Made by a program: the position numbers and the translations under genes. From Bifidobacterium breve (GTDB lineage Bacteria; Actinomycetota; Acidimicrobiia; Acidimicrobiales; Ilumatobacteraceae), in contig CAMCZG010000011.1 of the NCBI GenBank assembly GCA_945886445.1, positions 1 through 37,984 of the forward strand: 37,984 nt of DNA. The letters are read 5' to 3'. Below, piece by piece: positions 1-7,849 of this stretch. Within the stretch, counting starts at the first letter, position 1, and each line of letters begins with the position of its first letter. A model generated the notes under the pieces. The model ran no database searches and was not told the origin of the DNA. It worked only from the letters and a program-made list of their open reading frames with translations.

Positions 1-1325
1 GGAGCGGTGGTTGTCACACTCGAAACAGTGCTCGGTATCGATGTGACCACTGGGGTTCCTGCGCAACTGTCCACAAGTTTTTTCACTCGACCGTATTCAC
101 TTTGATCCATCGACAATTTCCAACGGGCCTTGATGGCTACCCAATCGGAAATATACGTGCAGTGATACGACGCAAGTGGCGGCAACCAATTGCTGGGGTC
201 TTTATCAGACTTCGACTGGTTCACCGAGTCGGTGACCGCAAGCAGCGTGCGTGCATCACTGAGGTCGTTGGCGTACAAGGTGCGTTGTGCAGTGGTCCAG
301 GCCCATGCGCCAGAGTCCCATGCTTCTTTGAGCGCAACAACGTGGTCAATATCGATATTGCTCTTGTCGCTCCACCGTGCTCCGTCGTATGGCGACAACC
401 AATCGCCAGCAACAACCTCGCAACCAAACGGATCAACCTGCACCTTTGTCAGACTGTCGCGAATGAGGACTTCTTCGCGAGTATCGCAACTATCACCATC
501 GAGATCTTTCCAATGTGGGAAAAGTTCACGTACATAGCCACTGGTGTACTCATTTTCTACAACGATGCTCGCCAACAGCGCAGCCGTTGAGCCTTCTACT
601 AGTGGTAATACTCCACCTGTGGTGGTTGACGTACTTGAACGCGGTAGCGAAATGGAAGTAGTTGACGAAGTGGATGTTGTAGAAGTAGTTCCACAACCTT
701 GCAAAAGCTTCTTGATGCGACCGTACTCACTTTGGTCCATTGAAAGCTTCCATTGCACTTTCACTGCTACCCAGTTTGCGAGGTAGGTGCAACGGTAAGA
801 AACAAGAGGCGGCAAGTAGTTGCTAGGGTCTTTTTCACCCTTTTTCGCATTTTCACTTTTGGTCGCCACATTCAATGTGATGCGATTTCCCAGATTGTTT
901 GCATAGTCACTGCGTTGTGCAGCGCTCCATGCCCAACCACCGGAATCCCATACTTCTTTCAAGGAAACCAAATGATCAATTTGCACATCGCGGCCGAGTA
1001 ACCATGTGCGGCCGTCATATACAGACAACCATTTGCCAGAATCGACCGTGCAACGCCCGCCCGATTTCTGCACCGGCACCAAACTGTCGCGTTCTAAAAC
1101 TTCTGCACGGGTGTTGCAACCATCTTTATCGAGATCTTTGTTTTCACTAAACAACGAGCGGCTGTAACCGCCTTTATGTTCATTTGCAACAACAATTTGC
1201 GTGAGTCCCTCTAGAGGAGGAACCGCTACTACAGGCTGCGAGCTTGCACTGACATTTTCCGAAGTAGAGGAGCACGACAACACAACAATTGCCACTACCC
1301 CATGTACCGCAACACGCCATTTCAT
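1..1325 (-). CDS. Secreted lipoprotein with two tandem DUF1524/HNH nuclease domains (3' end beyond window)
   Basis: My own translation of the reverse strand gives 441 codons from the ATG at 1325 with no stop before the window edge, so the gene is partial. The N-terminus has a short hydrophobic stretch and a lipobox-like VLSC with Cys18, suggesting an exported lipoprotein. Two homologous copies follow, about residues 44-211 and 254-421, offset by exactly 210 residues and joined by a Thr/Ser-rich linker (about 212-253). Each copy has the DUF1524 (GmrSD C-terminal/HNH-like) pattern: D117-H118 or D327-H328, a W-DSG-W-W stretch, then N..K..DPSN.LPP (around 159-173 in copy 1). Known single-domain relatives are secreted HNH-type endonucleases. 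Both copies keep the DH and the late Asn, so both look potentially active. A second Thr-rich stretch starts at the window edge, so a third copy or a tail is possible. The ATG directly abuts the ferredoxin stop. Function in DNA degradation or scavenging is inferred. Confidence 0.85.
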   Translation of the reverse strand, partial: MKWRVAVHGVVAIVVLSCSSTSENVSASSQPVVAVPPLEGLTQIVVANEHKGGYSRSLFSENKDLDKDGCNTRAEVLERDSLVPVQKSGGRCTVDSGKWLSVYDGRTWLLGRDVQIDHLVSLKEVWDSGGWAWSAAQRSDYANNLGNRITLNVATKSENAKKGEKDPSNYLPPLVSYRCTYLANWVAVKVQWKLSMDQSEYGRIKKLLQGCGTTSTTSTSSTTSISLPRSSTSTTTGGVLPLVEGSTAALLASIVVENEYTSGYVRELFPHWKDLDGDSCDTREEVLIRDSLTKVQVDPFGCEVVAGDWLSPYDGARWSDKSNIDIDHVVALKEAWDSGAWAWTTAQRTLYANDLSDARTLLAVTDSVNQSKSDKDPSNWLPPLASYHCTYISDWVAIKARWKLSMDQSEYGRVKKLVDSCAGTPVVTSIPSTVSSVTTTA

Positions 1326-1577
1326 TTATGCAACAGCAGTTTCTCTCATTTCAATGAAAATACACTCTCCTGGGCACATCTCGGCCGACTCCACCACTAC
1401 CTGGTGATGTTTGAGTGGCACCCACGCCAAACTTCCACCACTACCCGGATCATTGAGCGGATGTGACTCTTCTGCAACATAGGCAATGCCATCTTCAAGT
1501 TGCACAAAAACATCTGGGCAGTGGTCAACACACAGCCCATCGCCGGTACAAAGGTCTTGATCAATCCACACGTGCAC
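1326..1577 (-). CDS. 3Fe-4S-type ferredoxin
   Basis: This 83-residue protein starts with GTG at 1577. It is a small one-electron carrier, typically reduced by a ferredoxin reductase and donating to cytochrome P450s or other oxygenases. The cluster motif is C10-x2-D13-x2-C16-x3-C20-P, with the fourth ligand-type Cys at C68-P69. Asp13 in place of the second Cys is the classic sign of a 3Fe-4S rather than 4Fe-4S cluster. The family is usually 60-80 residues, so length fits. Cys72 is an extra Cys near the last ligand. The partner enzyme is not in the window. The gene directly precedes the DUF1524 lipoprotein with no spacing, so the two are probably cotranscribed although no functional link is known. 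A TAGTTT box lies 8 nt before the start. Confidence 0.88.
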   Translation of the reverse strand: MHVWIDQDLCTGDGLCVDHCPDVFVQLEDGIAYVAEESHPLNDPGSGGSLAWVPLKHHQVVVESAEMCPGECIFIEMRETAVA

Positions 1578-1585
1578 GAAGCAAT

Positions 1586-1591
1586 AAACTA
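1586..1591 (-). promoter_or_regulatory. Candidate -10 box (TAGTTT) for the ferredoxin gene
   Basis: TAGTTT on the minus strand, 8 nt before the GTG at 1577. It fits the TANNNT box plus short spacer seen before many starts in this window, which suggests a near-leaderless transcript. No -35 element was recognised. Confidence 0.4.
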
Positions 1592-1614
1592 CACGTAATA
1601 CACACGTGACGCTC

Positions 1615-1620
1615 TACCCT
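1615..1620 (+). promoter_or_regulatory. Candidate -10 box (TACCCT) for the S9 oligopeptidase gene
   Basis: TACCCT followed by 6 nt and the GTG at 1627. The same TACCNT-N6-start layout precedes the genes at 5519, 14499 and 21065. It favours GTG 1627 over the upstream in-frame GTG at 1606, which would place the box inside the coding region. Confidence 0.5.
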
Positions 1621-1626
1621 GTTGAC

Positions 1627-3666
1627 GTGAAACTCAATGCGCCTATTGCCCCCCGCCAGGAACACGTTTGGAAACGCCCCACCGGCGATATTCAAGACCC
1701 ATGGGCTTGGTTGCGCAACAAAAATGACCCGAACACCATTGCCTATCTTGAAGAAGAAAATGCTTATGCAAACCAGTGGTTCACACAAAGTGAGCCAAGT
1801 ATCAACACCCTCTTCGAGGAAATTAAAAGCCGTGTTCAAGAAACCGACATGTCGGTGCCCACCCAACACGGTCCATGGTGGTACGTCTCGAAAAGCATTG
1901 AAGGCATGGCATACGCCGTACATTGCCGCGGTCTCACGAAAGAAACTGCTGGTGGGCACATCATTCTCGATGAAAACCTAGAGGCCGGTGCGGAAGACTA
2001 CTTTTCACTCGGGGTGGCTGAAATGAGTTCTGACCATTCGCTCTTGGCGTGGTCGTACGACACCGATGGCAGCGAGCAATACACCATGCGCATTCGCAAT
2101 CTTGCTGACGGCGCAGAACTTCCCGACTCCTTGCTCGACACGTCTTATGGTGGTGCCGCCTTTAGCGCCAACAACGAATACCTGTTTTATGTAGTGAACG
2201 ATGAAGCATTGCGACCCTTTCGCGTCATGCGCCACCGCATGGGCGAACCTCAAAGCACAGATGTAGTTGTGTACGAAGACCTTGACGAACGATTTTTTGT
2301 CGGCCTTGGCCTCACGCGTTCCAGCAACTACATCATTATTGAGTCATCGTGCCGTAGCACGAGTGAAGCACACATCATCGACGCGCATCACCCACTAACG
2401 CCACCAACATGTGCACGCCCTCGTGAAGAAGGCCTTGAATACAGCATTGATGACTGGGGGACTTCATTTGTTGTTCTCACAAACCTCGATGCCGAAGATT
2501 TCTGCGTGCATACCGCACCGCATAATGACCCCGGCAGCTGGTCGATTCTCATTGAGCACGTTTCTGGACGACGTATTGCTGATATTGACCCATTCCAAAA
2601 GTTCCTTGTTGTCTACGAATGGCAAGTTGCGCAACCTCGCATTCGCCTCGTTTTTCCCGATGCTTCACAACACGTCATTGATGTTCTTGCTGAGCCACAC
2701 GATGTTGAACTCGACAGCAACCCAGAATGGACCACACACACTTTGCGCATTCAGTATCAGTCACTCATCGCACCCAATACGGTTGCCGAATACGATGTTT
2801 TAGAAAAGTCTTTACGGACTTTGAAACAAACCGTGGTACCCAATGTCGACTTATCGCAATACGTGGCAACACGCGAATGGGCAACTTCACACGATGGAAC
2901 ACGCGTACCGGTTGACATCGTTCGCCATCGCAACACACTTCAAGATGGTTCTGCGCCTGCAGTTCTGTACGGCTACGGAAGCTACGAAATTTCCATTGCA
3001 CCACGTTTCTCTGTCACACGCTTTTCGTTACTCGACAGGGGTTGGGTGTGGGCCATTACCCACCCGCGCGGAGGCGGCGAAATGGGTCGACGTTGGTATC
3101 TCGGTGGTCAACTACTCACCAAGCGCAATACCTTTCTTGACACCATTGCGAGCGCCGAGCATTTAGTGACGAATAGGTGGTCACGCACGGGTGGCATCGC
3201 ACTATACGGAGGCAGTGCAGGTGGCCTACTTGTTGGCGCATGCATCAATATGGCACCCACTGTGTTTGGGGCGGCAGTTGCTGCTGTTCCGTTTGTTGAT
3301 GTGGTGAGCACAATGAGCGACCCCACACTTCCGCTTACTGTTACCGAGTGGGAAGAATGGGGCGACCCGCGCAGCGAGCCATGGGCTTCATACATGTTGT
3401 CGTATTCGCCATACGACAATGTTGAAGATAAAAAATACCCACCGCTCTATGTAACAGCGGGGTTAAATGACCCACGTGTGAGTTACCACGAACCAGCCAA
3501 GTGGGTTGCAAAATTACGGTCAATGCAAAACAATACGAGCGATATCTTCTTCCGTTGCGAGATGGGTGCTGGTCACGGTGGGCCATCGGGGCGCTACGAG
3601 CATTGGCGAGACGAAGCACACACCATTGCATTCATGCTGCAACAACTACCAACACACTCAAAATAA
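1627..3666 (+). CDS. ptrB: S9 family prolyl oligopeptidase / oligopeptidase B-like
   Basis: About 679 residues from GTG 1627, close to oligopeptidase B (about 680-720). The family is cytosolic serine peptidases that cut short peptides, oligopeptidase B preferring basic residues. The N-terminal region has the family signature DPWAWLR followed by YLEEEN, then a long beta-propeller region, then the alpha/beta-hydrolase domain. The catalytic Ser530 is in GGSAGG, Asp615 in GLNDPRVSY and His650 in GAGHGG. The upstream GTG at 1606 adds only seven residues; the -10-like box between them supports the later start. It is divergent from the ferredoxin gene and its 3' end overlaps mauE by 35 bp on the opposite strand. 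Assignment to the S9A family is firm. Whether specificity is oligopeptidase B or prolyl oligopeptidase is less certain. Confidence 0.9.
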   Translation: MKLNAPIAPRQEHVWKRPTGDIQDPWAWLRNKNDPNTIAYLEEENAYANQWFTQSEPSINTLFEEIKSRVQETDMSVPTQHGPWWYVSKSIEGMAYAVHCRGLTKETAGGHIILDENLEAGAEDYFSLGVAEMSSDHSLLAWSYDTDGSEQYTMRIRNLADGAELPDSLLDTSYGGAAFSANNEYLFYVVNDEALRPFRVMRHRMGEPQSTDVVVYEDLDERFFVGLGLTRSSNYIIIESSCRSTSEAHIIDAHHPLTPPTCARPREEGLEYSIDDWGTSFVVLTNLDAEDFCVHTAPHNDPGSWSILIEHVSGRRIADIDPFQKFLVVYEWQVAQPRIRLVFPDASQHVIDVLAEPHDVELDSNPEWTTHTLRIQYQSLIAPNTVAEYDVLEKSLRTLKQTVVPNVDLSQYVATREWATSHDGTRVPVDIVRHRNTLQDGSAPAVLYGYGSYEISIAPRFSVTRFSLLDRGWVWAITHPRGGGEMGRRWYLGGQLLTKRNTFLDTIASAEHLVTNRWSRTGGIALYGGSAGGLLVGACINMAPTVFGAAVAAVPFVDVVSTMSDPTLPLTVTEWEEWGDPRSEPWASYMLSYSPYDNVEDKKYPPLYVTAGLNDPRVSYHEPAKWVAKLRSMQNNTSDIFFRCEMGAGHGGPSGRYEHWRDEAHTIAFMLQQLPTHSK

Positions 3667-4030
3667 GAAAGACCACATTTCTCCACACGTGGTTCATCGA
3701 TAAAGGTGCCCGCGACACGGCGCCAAAGCACCTACACGCTGGCCGCTCGCCACGGCGCAACAATTGAATAATGCGCACCGTAAAGCCGCCCAGCAATACG
3801 CACGCAGCTACCCCTGTTACAACAAGTGCAACTTGTGCAATAAGTAATGCCCCCAGCACCACTTCACACCAGGGTAAAGCCCATTTCACCGCAGCATCTA
3901 TGTATGTACGACCGGTAGAAAATGGCGTGCTGGCAATACTCCATTCTTTCCCCTGTGCAATTTTGCTCACACCAGCCCATACGAACATGAGCCCAAGAGC
4001 CACGCTCACGAGCACGCGCAGTACATTCAC
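3632..4030 (-). CDS. MauE/DoxX-like membrane protein
   Basis: A 132-residue integral membrane protein starting with GTG at 4030, with about four hydrophobic segments (residues about 5-22, 47-64, 67-88, 112-132). It matches the MauE family (methylamine utilisation protein E), four-helix membrane proteins related to DoxX that often work in disulfide or redox chemistry. The paired cysteines in PACRCFG, near residue 100, correspond to the conserved C-x-CFG of the family. Its GTG overlaps the flavin reductase stop by 4 bp (GTGA), so translation is probably coupled. No methylamine dehydrogenase genes are nearby, so the original MauE role is unlikely and a general redox role is inferred. Confidence 0.8.
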   Translation of the reverse strand: MNVLRVLVSVALGLMFVWAGVSKIAQGKEWSIASTPFSTGRTYIDAAVKWALPWCEVVLGALLIAQVALVVTGVAACVLLGGFTVRIIQLLRRGERPACRCFGAVSRAPLSMNHVWRNVVFLILSVLVVVAA

Positions 4031-4521
4031 TCGGGGAATGCAACCTCTACAACTTTGCCCCGGTAGAACGCCATGGCATGCGGCGAGACATCCGTAGGAG
4101 TGTGGAGATGCGTTACATGCCCCACCACGAAGTAGTGGTCACCGTATAGAACATCAGAGTGGAGATCGCAGTCAATATGGGCAAGCGAACCCGCAATAGC
4201 TGGCGCACCATTTAGTGAAGGCGCCCATTCAATGCCGGCAAAGCGGTCGTCAGACTCTTTTGCGAATCTCCAGCACACTTCTGCTTGGTTCTCTGCCAAC
4301 ACATTGACGCAGAACTTTCCTGTTTCTTTAAGAGAGTTCCACGTTTTCGACTGAGTTCCGGGAAGAAAACCAACCAGTGGTGGTTCAAGAGACACCGAAA
4401 CAAATGAGCCAATGGTGATTCCCTGTGGCGTGCCGTCGGAGTCGATTCCTGTTACAACAACAACACTTGTTGGAACATGGCCAAGTACGTCACGGAATTG
4501 TCGAGAGTCGAATGCAGTCAC
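4027..4521 (-). CDS. Flavin reductase domain protein (FMN-binding, HpaC-like)
   Basis: A protein of about 164 residues of the flavin reductase-like family (PF01613). These enzymes reduce FMN or FAD with NAD(P)H, often feeding reduced flavin to a two-component monooxygenase. Visible family features are the early FRDVLGHVPTSVVVVT stretch, the G-T/S-IGSF-SVSL-PP-VGF region that binds flavin, and the C-terminal GDH.F..G.V region. The reading frame extends to a TTG at 4551, but I prefer the GTG at 4521: the product then starts MTAFDSRQFRD as in relatives, and TACGAT lies 6 nt upstream. It is followed directly by mauE with a 4-bp overlap and preceded by the MBL gene. No monooxygenase component is in the window. 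Confidence 0.87.
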   Translation of the reverse strand: MTAFDSRQFRDVLGHVPTSVVVVTGIDSDGTPQGITIGSFVSVSLEPPLVGFLPGTQSKTWNSLKETGKFCVNVLAENQAEVCWRFAKESDDRFAGIEWAPSLNGAPAIAGSLAHIDCDLHSDVLYGDHYFVVGHVTHLHTPTDVSPHAMAFYRGKVVEVAFPE

Positions 4522-4527
4522 GGAAAC

Positions 4528-4533
4528 ATCGTA
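4528..4533 (-). promoter_or_regulatory. Candidate -10 box (TACGAT) for the flavin reductase gene
   Basis: TACGAT on the minus strand, 6 nt before the GTG at 4521. It lies beyond the MBL gene stop side of the preferred start and supports a separate, near-leaderless transcript for flavin reductase and mauE. Confidence 0.4.
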
Positions 4534-4555
4534 ACAATTTTGTCGAGCCAAAGAT

Positions 4556-5425
4556 CTACAAACGAAAGTTCAAGCCTTCAGATGCAATGAATACGTTGCA
4601 TCCAGCCGGCTCCCCAATGGCCGCCAAATGAGCCGCCGACGCATCGAGAGCATCATCAGATCGTGAAGGGTCGTGGTGGAACAGGGCCAGGTTCTTCACC
4701 CCATGAGTGGTCGCCACCCACACTGCATATTCGGCTGTGCAGTGACCCCAATTTGATTTCACAGCAAACTCTTGTGGTGTGAACTGTGAATCGTGAATGA
4801 GAAGATCTGCACCCTCGACCAACTCACGTGCACCATCACTAATGCCATGTGAACCATCGGTGGGTTGTTGATGATCAGATAAATAGGCAATGGATTTACC
4901 ATTGAGTTCAATGCGAAAACCTAATGTTGCTCCCACATGAGGAATGGGGCGAGCCTTCACATGAACATCATCAATCATGAAATCAGAATTTGGTGTATCG
5001 ACAAAAGAAATGGTTCCGGGAATATGAGATAACTCCACGGGAAAAAGTGGAGGGCTCACCAATTTGTCGAATACCGCTCTCAACGACATACCGTCGTCTT
5101 GAACCGGCCCTCGAACAGTGAGAACTGTTTCTTCATTCAACAGTGGCGCAAAAAAAGGAAGACCCTGGGTGTGGTCGAAGTGCGAATGCGTTAAGAGGCA
5201 TGTGCCCACGAACTTGGTGTCGCGTGTGAGACATTCTTTTCCGAAATAGCGTAAGCCCGTTCCAAGATCGAACAAGATGGGTTGGCTGTTGGGCGTGAGC
5301 ACCGAAACACACGAAGTATTGCCGCCATAGCGGATGATGTCGTTGCCATGGCAAGGTGTTGAGCCACGAACGCCATGAAATGTGACCGAGAACGTTGTCT
5401 CAGAACCTGTGTTGTGCCCCCGCAT
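4556..5425 (-). CDS. Metallo-beta-lactamase fold hydrolase (PhnP / RNase Z-like group)
   Basis: A 289-residue metallohydrolase with ATG at 5425. The zinc motif HSHFDH is at residues 80-85. The start GVRGSTP with YGGNTSCV is typical of the branch that holds PhnP-like cyclic phosphodiesterases, RNase Z and class II cyclic-nucleotide phosphodiesterases. Later metal-ligand regions are visible in YLSDHQQPT and LLIHDSQFT, with another His in GHCTAEYAV. The exact substrate cannot be read from sequence: a phosphodiester is most likely. It is divergent from the alpha/beta hydrolase gene at 5519 and heads the run towards the flavin reductase. A TAGCGT box lies 8 nt before the ATG. Confidence 0.85.
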   Translation of the reverse strand: MRGHNTGSETTFSVTFHGVRGSTPCHGNDIIRYGGNTSCVSVLTPNSQPILFDLGTGLRYFGKECLTRDTKFVGTCLLTHSHFDHTQGLPFFAPLLNEETVLTVRGPVQDDGMSLRAVFDKLVSPPLFPVELSHIPGTISFVDTPNSDFMIDDVHVKARPIPHVGATLGFRIELNGKSIAYLSDHQQPTDGSHGISDGARELVEGADLLIHDSQFTPQEFAVKSNWGHCTAEYAVWVATTHGVKNLALFHHDPSRSDDALDASAAHLAAIGEPAGCNVFIASEGLNFRL

Positions 5426-5433
5426 AAGTGATG

Positions 5434-5439
5434 ACGCTA
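5434..5439 (-). promoter_or_regulatory. Candidate -10 box (TAGCGT) for the MBL hydrolase gene
   Basis: TAGCGT on the minus strand with an 8-nt spacer to the ATG at 5425. The same hexamer occurs 8 nt before the acyl-CoA dehydrogenase start at 12094 and 6 nt before the MaoC start at 9745. Confidence 0.4.
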
Positions 5440-5506
5440 CGCCTCTTTGCTCAAAGGTGTAAATGTTGACCAGCGTGACGTTAGTCGCAAGGCCTCGCGG
5501 AGCGAC

Positions 5507-5512
5507 TACCGT
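5507..5512 (+). promoter_or_regulatory. Candidate -10 box (TACCGT) for the hydrolase/selenoprotein operon
   Basis: TACCGT, then 6 nt, then ATG at 5519. Identical hexamer and spacing to the fumarase promoter (21053). This would be the main promoter of the three-gene operon ending with the UGSC selenoprotein. Confidence 0.5.
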
Positions 5513-5518
5513 TCACGT

Positions 5519-6403
5519 ATGGGCAACATCACACCTCGCACTCAAGAGGTCTCGGCCAACGGCATCGACTTCCACTATCTGACCTTGGGGAGTGGTCCTT
5601 TAGCCCTTTGCTTACACGGCTTCCCCGATACAGCCCACTCGTGGATTCCCACAATGAGCCACATCGCCGATGCCGGCTTTACTGCATTGGCTCCTTTCAT
5701 GCGCGGCTACGCACCCACATCACTCGCTTCCGATGGGTGTTACCAAACTGCCGCACTTGCTCATGATGCCGTTGCACTTCACGAAGCGCTCGGCGGCTCA
5801 GACGATGCGGTCATCATCGGCCACGACTGGGGTGCCCCCGCAACTTACGGCGCAGCGCTGCTCGCACCTGAGCGTTGGAAAAAAGTTGTGGGTATGGCAG
5901 TGCCACCTGGGCCAGCGATTGGTTTGGCGCTTCTCAACAATTTAGAACAAGTACAAAAAAGTTGGTACATGTTCTTTTTCCAACACGGTCTATCCGACAT
6001 TGTGGTGGCGGCAAACAACTATGCATTCATCGACAAGATCTGGGCCGATTGGTCACCAACATTCAATTCAGGCGATGCAGCTCAACATGTGAAAGACGCA
6101 CTGGGAACACCCGAGAATCTGTCGGCAGCACTTGGTTACTACCGAGCAGCCTTGGGCGACGGCTACAAAAACCCCGCATACAGCGCACTCCAATCACGTA
6201 TGGGCGGCGAAGTTCCTTCACAACCACTTCTCTACCTGCACGGCGAAAACGATGGTTGCATTGGTACCGACGTAATGGAATCGGCGCGCAGCATGTCGGG
6301 AAACAACGTTGTCTATGAAGTAGTGAAAAACGCAGGACACTTTTTACAACTCGAACAACCACAAATTGTTGGCACACGCATTGCAGATTGGATTACCTCA
6401 TGA
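5519..6403 (+). CDS. Alpha/beta hydrolase, epoxide hydrolase / haloalkane dehalogenase-like
   Basis: A 294-residue alpha/beta hydrolase. The oxyanion motif HGFPDTAHSW starts at H33, the nucleophile is Asp103 in GHDWGAP, the acid is Asp245 in HGENDG and the His is His274 in NAGHFLQLEQP. An Asp nucleophile with HGFP and the cap motif SWYMFFFQ (about 148-155) points to the epoxide hydrolase or haloacid dehalogenase branch rather than an esterase. The frame stays open up to a TTG at 5447, but the ATG at 5519 matches the family N-terminus and has TACCGT 6 nt upstream. Its stop overlaps the next gene by 4 bp (ATGA). It is thus the first gene of the operon that ends with the selenoprotein, so its substrate may be part of that pathway (inference). 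Confidence 0.9.
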   Translation: MGNITPRTQEVSANGIDFHYLTLGSGPLALCLHGFPDTAHSWIPTMSHIADAGFTALAPFMRGYAPTSLASDGCYQTAALAHDAVALHEALGGSDDAVIIGHDWGAPATYGAALLAPERWKKVVGMAVPPGPAIGLALLNNLEQVQKSWYMFFFQHGLSDIVVAANNYAFIDKIWADWSPTFNSGDAAQHVKDALGTPENLSAALGYYRAALGDGYKNPAYSALQSRMGGEVPSQPLLYLHGENDGCIGTDVMESARSMSGNNVVYEVVKNAGHFLQLEQPQIVGTRIADWITS

Positions 6404-7836
6404 AACCTCAGCTCCCCGATGGCCTCGTCGCAATTGTGAAACGCGAATGCGCAACTTGTGTCATGGTCGACCCGTTGTTTGCCCACATTGCAGCAAGCGG
6501 AGCTTCACTCACCGTTTACACACAAGATGACCCAACTTTTCCTGCGTCTGTTGCCGCACTGCACGATGCAGATCTATCGGTGTCGTGGCATTACGACATT
6601 GAAACTGTTCCAACATTGCTGCGCATTGAAAATGGCGTGGAAGTAGACCGCACCTTTGGCTGGAGTAAAGATGCCTGGCAAAAATTCACGGGCATCGCAG
6701 ACCTTGGTGCAGATCTTCCCGTCATGCGGCCCGGTTGTGGTTCGCTCAGCGTTGACCCCAACTTAGAAGATGAACTGCGCGTGCGCTTCACGAGTTCCAC
6801 ATTGCATTCACGACATGTTGAACTTGCCAGTGCCGAAGACGAATTCGAATCGATGTTTATACGCGGCTGGACCGACGGCTTACCCGTTATTCCACCCACA
6901 CCAGAGCGCGTGTTGCGCATGCTCACCGGAACAACACGCAACCCACAAGAGGTGGTTGCCATTGCCCCACCTAACTTGGTGCAACTCACCGTTGAAAAAA
7001 TTGCCATTAACGCAGTAATGGCTGGAGCATTGCCCGAATATTTACCCTGGATCATTACCGCACTAGAAGCAGTGTGCAATGACGAATTCAACATGCATGG
7101 TGTACTTGCCACCACCATGCCAGTTGGCCCCGTCATTATTTGTAATGGCCCTGGCACTCAAGCAATTGGCATGAATAGTGGCGTCAATGTTTTTGGTCAA
7201 GGCAACCGCGCGAATCTCACCATTGGGCGCGCCGTACAACTCACCATTCGTAACGTTGGCGGTGGCAAGCCCGGCGAAGTAGACCGAGCCACTCACGGCA
7301 ACCCCGGAAAACTCAGTTTCTGTTTTGCTGAAGATGAAGCAGGCTCACCATTTGGAACTTTGGCCGAAGAACGCGGAATTGCACCTCAACAAAACGCCGT
7401 CACAGTATTTGCTGGTGAAGGTCCACGTTGTGTTGTCGACCAAGCAGCACGCACGCCAGAGCAGCTCACCAATTCTTTTGCCGCATGCCTACGAGCGACA
7501 CATCACCCCAAGTCAGTGCTCTCCTTCGATGCAATTCTTGTAGTGAGCCCCGATCATTCGCGGGTCTTTGCCGAAGCAGGTTGGGGTCGCGAGCGGTTGC
7601 TCAGCGAACTTCATGCTCGCCTCCAAATTCCTGGCGCTGAACTTGTACGAGGTGCACTCGACATGGCCGAAGGCTTGCCCGCCAAGTTTGCCGACCGCAC
7701 AGTGCCCAAGTTCAAGGCCCGAGGAATCCTTCTTGCCCATGCTGGTGGTGGTGCCGGGCTCTTTTCCTCGGTTATTGGTGGTTGGGCAAATGGGGCTATG
7801 GGTAGTACACCCGTGACACGACCCGTCCTTTCATGA
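6400..7836 (+). CDS. Thioredoxin-like domain fused to a UGSC-associated domain of unknown function
   Basis: A 478-residue fusion starting at the ATG that overlaps the preceding stop. Residues 1-100 look like a thioredoxin fold: C17-A-T-C20 after a beta strand and a cis-Pro-type ETVPTLLRI stretch (68-76). A short bridge carries Cys113 in RPGCGS. Residues about 145-478 form a conserved domain without a name I can recall, with GWTDGLPVIPPT (156-167), an LTVEKIAINAVMAG stretch (196-209), NVGGGKPGEVD (285-295) and a glycine-rich C-terminus GGGAGLFSSVIGG. I recall such proteins as neighbours of UGSC-family (seleno)proteins, and here the selenoprotein starts 13 bp downstream. The thioredoxin part may reduce, or relay electrons to, the Sec-containing partner. 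Enzymatic activity is unknown. Coding quality and operon position make the gene itself certain. Confidence 0.87.
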   Translation: MKPQLPDGLVAIVKRECATCVMVDPLFAHIAASGASLTVYTQDDPTFPASVAALHDADLSVSWHYDIETVPTLLRIENGVEVDRTFGWSKDAWQKFTGIADLGADLPVMRPGCGSLSVDPNLEDELRVRFTSSTLHSRHVELASAEDEFESMFIRGWTDGLPVIPPTPERVLRMLTGTTRNPQEVVAIAPPNLVQLTVEKIAINAVMAGALPEYLPWIITALEAVCNDEFNMHGVLATTMPVGPVIICNGPGTQAIGMNSGVNVFGQGNRANLTIGRAVQLTIRNVGGGKPGEVDRATHGNPGKLSFCFAEDEAGSPFGTLAEERGIAPQQNAVTVFAGEGPRCVVDQAARTPEQLTNSFAACLRATHHPKSVLSFDAILVVSPDHSRVFAEAGWGRERLLSELHARLQIPGAELVRGALDMAEGLPAKFADRTVPKFKARGILLAHAGGGAGLFSSVIGGWANGAMGSTPVTRPVLS

Positions 7837-7849
7837 CAGACTGTGAACC

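Noticed and set aside
102-1150. Several plus-strand ORFs at the left edge
   Set aside because: They are shadows of the minus-strand DUF1524 gene, which has two well-formed nuclease domains.
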